Shown here: one piece after another, positions 7,037 through 11,263 of the stretch
Numbering within the stretch: position 1 is the first letter of the stretch
How the letters are laid out: each line of letters begins with the position of its first letter
Assembly (NCBI GenBank): GCA_903951185.1
Contig: CAJBBC010000105.1
Location: forward strand, 1-11,263
Length of the DNA stretch: 11,263 nucleotides
Direction: 5' to 3'
From: an uncultured Actinomycetes bacterium
GTDB taxonomy: Bacteria; Actinomycetota; Actinomycetes; S36-B12; UBA5976
Translations under genes and position numbers: made by a program
The notes under the pieces: generated by a model
What the model was told of the DNA's origin: nothing
Databases searched by the model: none
The model's input: the letters and a program-made list of their open reading frames with translations, nothing else

Positions 7037-7120
7037 ATGGAAGTCCTTGTATTGGGTACCGCCTGTTTTCCTGTGTCGGCAGTGACACTAGAAGCATTCT
7101 TTAAGCCGGTGTTAATTTAA
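7037..7120 (+). CDS. Possible 27-residue leader peptide upstream of the DUF5703 gene
   Basis: A short ORF starts at ATG 7037 and ends with TAA at 7118-7120. The final A of that stop is the first base of the DUF5703 start, giving TAATG. The predicted peptide begins MEVLVLGTACF and ends FFKPVLI; it is hydrophobic with few charges and matches nothing I recognise. There is no ribosome-binding site, but a TANNNT element lies seven bases upstream, so it could be read from a leaderless mRNA. The DUF5703 gene also lacks a ribosome-binding site, and termination-reinitiation from this ORF would explain how it is translated. A 28-codon open stretch is not significant by length alone, so this rests on the overlap and the missing ribosome-binding site. 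Confidence 0.35.
   Translation: MEVLVLGTACFPVSAVTLEAFFKPVLI
7073..7088. repeat. Short inverted repeat GTGTC-N6-GACAC in the uppP/DUF5703 gap
   Basis: Arms GTGTC (7073-7077) and GACAC (7084-7088) are perfect complements separated by six bases. As RNA it could form a small hairpin inside the leader ORF; as DNA it could be an operator for the divergent uppP and DUF5703 genes. No T run follows, so it is not a terminator. Five-base arms are near chance expectation. Confidence 0.25.
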
Positions 7121-7308
7121 TGTCTGCCTATTGGGAATTTCGCGAACTGCGCTTTAATCGCGATGTAAAACGATCAGAAATTAAATCGTATTTAACTGCC
7201 ATTGCTGAAGTCGAGCGTTGGGAATTAGACCGCATTCAGATAACGCAAGATGGTCGTAGATGGATCCGATTACGCCGCAAGACATTTTTTGTACAACGGA
7301 CTGCATAG
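7120..7308 (+). CDS. DUF5703 family small basic protein
   Basis: A 62-residue protein of unknown function belonging to the DUF5703 family of actinobacteria. The family pattern is visible: YWEFRELRF (4-12), a helix with DVKRSEIKSYLTAIAE (15-30), then VERWELDRIQI (31-41) and DGRRWIRLRRKTF (44-56). The C-terminal half is very basic, which would allow RNA, DNA or membrane-surface contact, but no activity is known to me. ATG at 7120 overlaps the stop of the short upstream ORF by one base, and no ribosome-binding site is visible. It lies divergently from uppP with 143 bases between, a neighbourhood also seen in other actinobacteria, and ends 27 bases from the converging M20 peptidase gene. Confidence 0.82.
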   Translation: MSAYWEFRELRFNRDVKRSEIKSYLTAIAEVERWELDRIQITQDGRRWIRLRRKTFFVQRTA

Positions 7309-7335
7309 ATATTTTGATTTTGAAGTTTCGGCCAG

Positions 7336-8691
7336 TTAAGCAGATCTAACAAATCGGTCCATAACTCGAACACCAAATTCCAAACCGGTTACCGGTACTC
7401 GCTCATCTACGCCATGGAACATGGCAGAGAAATCTAATTCTGGCGGAAGCAGTAAAGGAAGGAAGCCATAACAAGTGATTCCCAAAGTACTGAATGCCTT
7501 AGCATCTGTTCCACCTGAAACTGTGTACGGTACTGGAATACCATAAGGATCTTCGGCTTTTATTGCAGCAGACATCGCCTCAATAAGCGCACCTTCAAAC
7601 GGTGCTTCAAGCGCGATACCTTTCACAACATCTTCGAGAACAACTCCAGGCGGCAAAAGGTTTTCAATATCCTTAATTAATTCATCTTCAAACCCTGGCA
7701 AGAACCTGCCGTCGATCATCGCTTCTGCATTTCCTGGAATTACATTATGTTTATAGCCGGCGTTTAACATAGTTGGATTTGCAGTATTCGAAAGAGTTGC
7801 ACCAATAATTCGAGCGATCGGCCCAAGTTGAGCGAGTAGTTCTTCAGGATCATCGGCACTTAGTTCAATACCAAGTGCGTCTGAAACAGCTTTTATGAAA
7901 TCTCGCACTGTTGGAGTGAGAGCTAAATCAAACTTATGGTTTCCAACTGCAGCAACAGCTTCAGCTAATCTCGTAACCGCATTGTCGTTATTTAAGAATG
8001 ATCCGTGCCCGGCGGTCCCTTCCGCACGCAATTTCATCCACCGAATACCTTTTTCAGCCGTCTGAACTAAGTACAAACGAACGTCATCGCGCAATGTCAA
8101 GGAGAAGCCACCAACTTCGCCAACTGCTTGATTAGCGTCTCGATACCACTCAGGATGTTTTTTAACTAACCAGGCTGAACCATGTTCACTTCCAGCTTCT
8201 TCGTCGGGGAGGAAATCCAAAATGATATCCCGATCAGGTTGAACACCATTGCGAGCCCACGCTCTAACCATGGCCAGCAAGATCCCGTCGCCATCTTTCA
8301 TGTCAACTGCCCCGCGACCCCAGATCATGCCATCGTGTATTTCAGCCGCGAACGGATCGTAAGTCCAATCTTTTGCTTGAGCTGGAACAACATCTAGGTG
8401 GCCATGTAATAAAAGAGCAGGGCGCTCTGGATTCTTACCAGGGATCCGAGCATTAACACCTTGACGCTTTGCACTCGTAGTTTCATATCTTTTGCAGTCG
8501 ATTCCAACCTCTTTTAATTTCGCTTCCACATACTCCGCGGCCAGCGCCTCGCCTGGTCCCGAACCATCTCCATAATTCGAAGTATCGATTTTTATCAAGT
8601 CACGAACTATCTCAACTACTTCCGAAGTAATGTCTGGAAGTGGATTTACGTTTAAAATTGGCTTTTCGCTCATACCTACAGTTTGGTGCAT
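7336..8691 (-). CDS. M20-family zinc metallopeptidase (dipeptidase/deacylase type)
   Basis: This is a cytoplasmic di-zinc hydrolase of the M20/M25/M40 clan that cleaves dipeptides or acylated amino acids; the exact substrate cannot be read from sequence. The 451-residue protein has the usual two-domain layout. Motifs are HGHLDVVPA (96-104; ligand H98, catalytic D100), GRGAVDMKDG (126-135; bridging D130), LPDEEAGSEHG (161-171; general base E164, ligand E165), a likely ligand E192 in GEVGG, and MFHGVDERV (424-432; ligand H426). A lid-domain histidine lies in GTAGHGSF (225-232). All metal ligands are present and there is no signal peptide. The start at 8691 is preferred over an ATG at 8673 because GAGG (8697-8700) is five bases upstream. 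It resembles the mycobacterial Rv2141c-type peptidase, which also lies near uppP and mshC. Confidence 0.93.
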   Translation of the reverse strand: MHQTVGMSEKPILNVNPLPDITSEVVEIVRDLIKIDTSNYGDGSGPGEALAAEYVEAKLKEVGIDCKRYETTSAKRQGVNARIPGKNPERPALLLHGHLDVVPAQAKDWTYDPFAAEIHDGMIWGRGAVDMKDGDGILLAMVRAWARNGVQPDRDIILDFLPDEEAGSEHGSAWLVKKHPEWYRDANQAVGEVGGFSLTLRDDVRLYLVQTAEKGIRWMKLRAEGTAGHGSFLNNDNAVTRLAEAVAAVGNHKFDLALTPTVRDFIKAVSDALGIELSADDPEELLAQLGPIARIIGATLSNTANPTMLNAGYKHNVIPGNAEAMIDGRFLPGFEDELIKDIENLLPPGVVLEDVVKGIALEAPFEGALIEAMSAAIKAEDPYGIPVPYTVSGGTDAKAFSTLGITCYGFLPLLLPPELDFSAMFHGVDERVPVTGLEFGVRVMDRFVRSA

Positions 8692-8721
8692 TTGAGCCTC
8701 GCTCTAGTCAGCAGGTATTCT
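8692..8721 (+). promoter_or_regulatory. Candidate sigma-70-type promoter for tRNA-Leu and trhO
   Basis: TTGAGC (8692-8697) and TATTCT (8716-8721) are separated by 18 bases; each matches four of six consensus positions. The predicted start near 8728 would give a leader of about 17 bases before the tRNA. This is the only plausible pair in the 53-base gap between the divergent M20 gene and the tRNA. Confidence 0.4.
8697..8700 (-). promoter_or_regulatory. Ribosome binding site favouring the 8691 start of the M20 peptidase
   Basis: On the minus strand GAGG is followed by CTCAA and then ATG. The alternative ATG at 8673 has AGG almost touching it, which is too close. The site overlaps the proposed -35 element of the tRNA promoter on the other strand. 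Confidence 0.6.
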
Positions 8722-8728
8722 TACGGGG

Positions 8729-8740
8729 CTGGGTAACCAG
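8729..8740 (+). other. Small hairpin in the tRNA 5' leader
   Basis: CTGG-GTAA-CCAG can form a four-base-pair stem closed by a GNRA-type tetraloop (extendable by a G-U pair), ending four bases before the mature tRNA. It would lie at the very 5' end of the precursor RNA. It may influence 5'-end processing or simply be chance. Confidence 0.3.
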
Positions 8741-8744
8741 TAAA

Positions 8745-8829
8745 GTCCGGGTGGCGGAATGGCAGACGCGCTAGCTTGAGGTGCTAGTGCCCGTTTTAGG
8801 GCATGGGGGTTCAAGTCCCCCCTCGGACA
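8745..8829 (+). tRNA. tRNA-Leu (anticodon GAG)
   Basis: A complete class II cloverleaf can be drawn. The acceptor stem is 8745-8751 with 8822-8828 (one G-U pair), and the discriminator is A8829. The D stem is 8754-8756 with 8767-8769, and the anticodon stem 8771-8775 with 8783-8787. Loop TTGAGGT gives anticodon GAG at 8778-8780, reading CUC and CUU. A long variable arm has stem TGCCC/GGGCA (8788-8803), typical of leucine tRNA. The T stem GGGGG/CCCCC encloses TTCAAGT (8805-8821). The discriminator A and variable arm agree with leucine identity. The CCA end is not encoded: the bases after A8829 are C-A-T, and that A is the first base of the trhO start codon. Confidence 0.97.
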
Positions 8830-8830
8830 C

Positions 8831-9739
8831 ATGGAAATACAAAAGATAATTCTGTTCTACGGATTTACTCCTATTGAGGATCCGCAGGCTATTCAACTAT
8901 GGCAAAAAACTCTGGCTGAAAGCTTAAATCTCAAGGGCCGCATCCTTATTTCGACACACGGAATTAACGGCACCCTCGGTGGGGATATGTCCGCGCTCAA
9001 GAAATACGTTAAGCAAACAAAATCGTATCCAGGTTTTAAGAAAATTGACTTTAAGTGGTCAGATGCTCGAGGTGATGATTTTCCTCGCCTAATGGTGAAA
9101 GTACGCGACGAAATAGTTTCATTCGGAGCGCCTGAAGAAATCAAAGTTGATAAAAACGGCGTTATTGGTGGTGGCACACATTTAACACCGGAGCAAGTGA
9201 ACGAATTAGTTGCAGCTAGAGGCGATGAGGTTGTTTTCTTCGATGGGCGAAATGCTTTTGAAGCAAAAGTTGGAAAGTTCAAGAATGCAGTGGTGCCAAA
9301 TACTCGAACAACCCATGACTTTATAAAGGAAATTGAAAGCGGTAAATACGATCATTTGAAAGACAAGCCGGTCGTTTCATATTGCACTGGTGGTATCCGT
9401 TGTGAAGTTCTTTCCGTGCTGATGAAAAATCGTGGGTTCAATGAGGTCTATCAAATCAAAGGTGGCATCGTTCGTTACGGGGAAAAATATGCGGATAAAG
9501 AACTTTGGGAAGGCTCGCTATATGTTTTCGATAACCGAATGGTTACGGACTTCTCCATCGATACTGTCACCATAGGCATATGTGAACGCTGTGGCACTTC
9601 GGCGAAAGAGTTCTACAACTGCTCAAATTTACGTTGTCGCGAGTTAACTTTATTATGCGATTCCTGCTCAGCAGAATACAAAGTCGAAGACTGCAAACAT
9701 ACCCTAGGAAAAACTAGGCACTCTGTTCCATCTGCTTAA
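8831..9739 (+). CDS. trhO: tRNA uridine(34) hydroxylase TrhO (rhodanese-related)
   Basis: TrhO installs 5-hydroxyuridine at wobble position 34 of tRNAs using molecular oxygen. The 302-residue protein has the N-terminal acylphosphatase-like domain (KIILFYGFTP at 5-14; GRILISTHGINGTLGG at 36-51), the linker DDFPRLMVKVRDEIVSFGAP (82-101), and the rhodanese domain with active-site loop YCTGGIRCE (184-192; catalytic C185). A cysteine-rich tail follows (C251, C254, C264, C269, C276, C279, C288), probably zinc binding. All key residues are present. ATG at 8831 is the only sensible start: the conserved first strand begins four residues later and the next Met is at 53. It lies one base after the tRNA discriminator, leaving no ribosome-binding site outside the tRNA. 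The 3' end overlaps htpX by 26 bases. Confidence 0.95.
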   Translation: MEIQKIILFYGFTPIEDPQAIQLWQKTLAESLNLKGRILISTHGINGTLGGDMSALKKYVKQTKSYPGFKKIDFKWSDARGDDFPRLMVKVRDEIVSFGAPEEIKVDKNGVIGGGTHLTPEQVNELVAARGDEVVFFDGRNAFEAKVGKFKNAVVPNTRTTHDFIKEIESGKYDHLKDKPVVSYCTGGIRCEVLSVLMKNRGFNEVYQIKGGIVRYGEKYADKELWEGSLYVFDNRMVTDFSIDTVTIGICERCGTSAKEFYNCSNLRCRELTLLCDSCSAEYKVEDCKHTLGKTRHSVPSA

Positions 9740-10610
9740 GTATCTCGATCCGCGTAGCTAGCGGTGGATGCGTCGCAAAAAGTTTTGAAGTCATACTTGA
9801 ATCCAATGGAGATTCAATCCACATGTGAGCTACTGCGTTAGATTTTTGATGCACAACTGTCGAGTCGCGTTGCAGGGTTTCTAAAGCTCTACGCAGGCCG
9901 GTCGGGTTACGGGTAAATTCAACAGCACTTGCATCAGCTAGCGCCTCTCGCTTACGCGAAATTGCTGCTTTAAGCATCGTTGCTGCAATTGGAGCTAGGA
10001 CTGCGGCTAAAAGTGCCGCAACTAGAACAATTGGATTACTTCCGCCACGTTCCCGGTCGCGTCCGCCGAATAATGTAATTCGCAAAATAAAGTCGCTAAG
10101 TAAAGCAATCGCACCAGCTGTTGTTGCTGCGATTGCTGACACCAATGTGTCTCGATTCGCCACATGAGCTAGTTCATGTGCAGCTATACCTTGAAGTTGC
10201 TCTCGGTCCATGACTTCCAAAATTCCAGTAGTGAAAGCCACAACTGCATGTTGCGGATCTCGGCCGGTTGCAAAAGCGTTCGGCGCCTTGTCCTCGACAA
10301 TTGCAACTTTTGGCATTGGTAAGCCTGCGGCAATCGTTAATTCCTGAACCAAATTGAAAAGCTGTGGTGCATCGTCATGCGATATAACTCGAGCACCGGT
10401 CATCTTTAAAACGATTTTGTCCGAACCGAAATAGGATCCCCAGACGGTAACTAAGGCAATTCCAACAGCTATAGGAACTATCCCAATGCTGGTGTTACCT
10501 AAATAAACTTGCGCGGCGTAAATAATGATTGCGGTTAAACTACCCATTACGCCAAGGAGCATAAAAGTTTTTAGTCGATTTTCAGATTGTCTAGCTCTAA
10601 AGTTTGACAA
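9714..10610 (-). CDS. htpX: Membrane zinc metalloprotease HtpX
   Basis: HtpX is an M48-family protease that degrades damaged membrane proteins from the cytoplasmic face. The 298-residue protein has two N-terminal membrane segments (about 15-35 and 42-62). AAHELAHVANRDT at 143-155 contains the HExxH zinc site (H145, E146, H149). Two further hydrophobic segments lie at about 157-178 and 193-213. The third zinc ligand E222 is in SRKREALADASAVEFT (218-233), and the family C-terminal THPPLATRIEIL is at 280-291. All catalytic residues are present. The start is TTG at 10610, supported by AGGAA five bases upstream that overlaps the lemA stop codon; the two genes are 8 bases apart and form the common lemA-htpX operon. 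It overlaps the converging trhO by 26 bases. Confidence 0.96.
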   Translation of the reverse strand: MSNFRARQSENRLKTFMLLGVMGSLTAIIIYAAQVYLGNTSIGIVPIAVGIALVTVWGSYFGSDKIVLKMTGARVISHDDAPQLFNLVQELTIAAGLPMPKVAIVEDKAPNAFATGRDPQHAVVAFTTGILEVMDREQLQGIAAHELAHVANRDTLVSAIAATTAGAIALLSDFILRITLFGGRDRERGGSNPIVLVAALLAAVLAPIAATMLKAAISRKREALADASAVEFTRNPTGLRRALETLQRDSTVVHQKSNAVAHMWIESPLDSSMTSKLFATHPPLATRIEILKQMEQSA

Positions 10611-10615
10611 CTAAA

Positions 10616-10620
10616 TTCCT
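10616..10620 (-). promoter_or_regulatory. Ribosome binding site fixing the TTG start of htpX
   Basis: On the minus strand AGGAA is followed five bases later by TTG at 10610. Its first two bases are part of the lemA stop TAG, so htpX translation is likely coupled to lemA. Confidence 0.65.
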
Positions 10621-11173
10621 AAAATTGAACTTTTGGAACTTCGCGATTCGCCGGGTCATTAACGACGTAGAAATCACGCGCAACAACTTTCGCTGGACCG
10701 GCAAAGAATTTTCCTGGAATAGAGATAACCGATTGGTTTAGCGAACTCACATTGTCGTTATAGTACTGACGGGCAAAACCTATTTTATTTTCTGTCGAGG
10801 ATAATTCTTCTTGTAATGCTCGAAAATTCTCGGAAGCCTTCAAATCTGGATATGACTCGGAAATAGCGAGCAAACCACGAAGTGCGCTAGTTAATGAATT
10901 ATCTGCAGCAGCTACCTGATCGAAAGACTGTGCTTGAACAGATTGCGTACGAGCATTGGTAACACTCTCTAAAGTTGTCTTTTCATGTGCTGCATAGCCT
11001 TTAACTGTCTCAATTAAATTTGGGATCAAGTCGGCTCGACGTTGTAGTTGGACTTCGATTTGTCCGAATGCTTCATCAACTGTCACATTTAATCGAACAA
11101 GTTTGTTGTATTGCGCAACTAAAAAAACCCCAATGAGGACGATTGCACCAATAAGTAAATAGCTATTTTGCAT
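10619..11173 (-). CDS. lemA: LemA family protein
   Basis: LemA proteins are membrane-anchored helical proteins of uncertain role that often accompany HtpX-type proteases. The 184-residue protein has one N-terminal hydrophobic segment (about 5-20) followed by QYNKL. The family signature comes next: VDEAFGQIEVQLQRRADLIP (32-51), then NLIETVKGYAAHEKTTLESV (52-71). The rest is mainly helical, with SESYPDLKASENFRALQEEL (105-124) and a conserved NxSIPG-like segment (SLNQSVISIPGKFF, 143-156). The length matches the family. ATG at 11173 has no ribosome-binding site but a TANNNT element at exactly -12 to -7, so a leaderless mRNA is likely. It is the first gene of lemA-htpX. A helper or substrate-linked role for HtpX is inference from context. 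Confidence 0.93.
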   Translation of the reverse strand: MQNSYLLIGAIVLIGVFLVAQYNKLVRLNVTVDEAFGQIEVQLQRRADLIPNLIETVKGYAAHEKTTLESVTNARTQSVQAQSFDQVAAADNSLTSALRGLLAISESYPDLKASENFRALQEELSSTENKIGFARQYYNDNVSSLNQSVISIPGKFFAGPAKVVARDFYVVNDPANREVPKVQF

Positions 11174-11179
11174 AGGTCA

Positions 11180-11185
11180 AGTTTA
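11180..11185 (-). promoter_or_regulatory. -10 element of a leaderless lemA promoter
   Basis: TAAACT on the minus strand lies six bases before the lemA ATG, exactly where TANNNT occurs in actinobacterial leaderless genes, so transcription would begin at the A of ATG. No ribosome-binding site is present, which agrees. A -35 element is not evident. Confidence 0.5.
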
Positions 11186-11238
11186 ACTCACTTAGCGCTT
11201 TAGAGCAGGCTGGCTCGGTGTTCTTCATCGTGAGTTAA
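11183..11238. repeat. Perfect 9-base inverted repeat upstream of lemA
   Basis: TTAACTCAC (11183-11191) is exactly complementary to GTGAGTTAA (11230-11238), with 38 bases between. The proximal arm overlaps the lemA -10 element. The 90 bases right of lemA otherwise hold no recognisable gene. The repeat could be a paired operator site controlling lemA-htpX, or chance. Confidence 0.35.
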
Positions 11239-11263
11239 GGCTTTAAAAATTAGATCTCTAACA

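Noticed and set aside
8673..8675. Alternative ATG start for the M20 peptidase at 8673
   Set aside because: The AGG upstream of it is too close to serve, whereas the ATG at 8691 has GAGG at five bases; leaderless use of 8673 cannot be excluded.
8893..9282. A 129-codon minus-strand open frame inside trhO
   Set aside because: It is fully covered by the trhO N-terminal and rhodanese domains on the plus strand and shows no protein-like motif or ribosome-binding site.
1..11263. Search for mobile elements, CRISPR arrays, toxin-antitoxin or defence genes
   Set aside because: No transposase, integrase, terminal inverted repeats, regularly spaced repeats or defence motifs were found; all large genes are housekeeping or conserved actinobacterial families. 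The tRNA 3' end is followed directly by trhO, so there is no sign of an integrated element there.

Overview
The window looks like a compact stretch of a low-GC actinobacterial chromosome. Base composition is visibly AT-leaning, yet the gene set is strongly actinobacterial: a proteasome-associated ARC/Mpa ATPase, TrmI, a PAC2-family protein, the mycothiol enzyme MshC, the SCO1664-like kinase-fold protein, a DUF3090 protein, an MSMEG_4193-like phosphatase, UppP and a DUF5703 protein. The mix of mycothiol and pupylation genes with low GC and short gaps suggests a streamlined planktonic actinobacterium such as the Nanopelagicales (acI) type. The lineage is inferred, not proven.

Layout. (1) 1-1771, minus strand: trmI followed 3 bases later by arc, which runs off the left edge. 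In relatives this leads on to dop, pup and prcBA. (2) 1881-4856, plus strand: a PAC2-family gene (TTG start), then mshC and the SCO1664-family gene 25 bases apart. (3) 4861-6976, minus strand: uppP, a histidine-phosphatase-family gene and a DUF3090 gene, read in that order and converging on block 2 with only 4 bases between stop codons. (4) 6977-7308: a divergent control region holding a possible 27-codon leader ORF whose stop overlaps the DUF5703 start. (5) 7336-8691, minus strand: an M20-family metallopeptidase. (6) 8692-9739, plus strand: a tRNA-Leu(GAG) gene and, one base after its discriminator, the start codon of trhO. (7) 9714-11173, minus strand: lemA then htpX, with htpX overlapping the 3' end of trhO by 26 bases. 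The last 90 bases hold the lemA promoter and an inverted repeat.

Functional themes: protein quality control (ARC, PAC2, HtpX/LemA), tRNA maturation (TrmI m1A58, TrhO ho5U34, tRNA-Leu), redox buffering (MshC) and cell-envelope lipid recycling (UppP). No mobile element, CRISPR array, rRNA or prophage sequence was seen. There is no gene-free gap over 300 bases. No strong intrinsic terminator (GC-rich hairpin followed by a T run) was found at any of the convergent junctions.

The most notable feature is the tRNA-Leu/trhO junction. The CDS has no upstream room for a ribosome-binding site outside the folded tRNA, so tRNA 3'-end cleavage would itself create an almost leaderless mRNA for a tRNA-modifying enzyme. 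A second is the 27-codon leader ORF in front of the DUF5703 gene. No wholly new multi-gene system is evident. The other items of interest are the junctions and the conserved but poorly understood kinase-fold/DUF3090/phosphatase neighbourhood.
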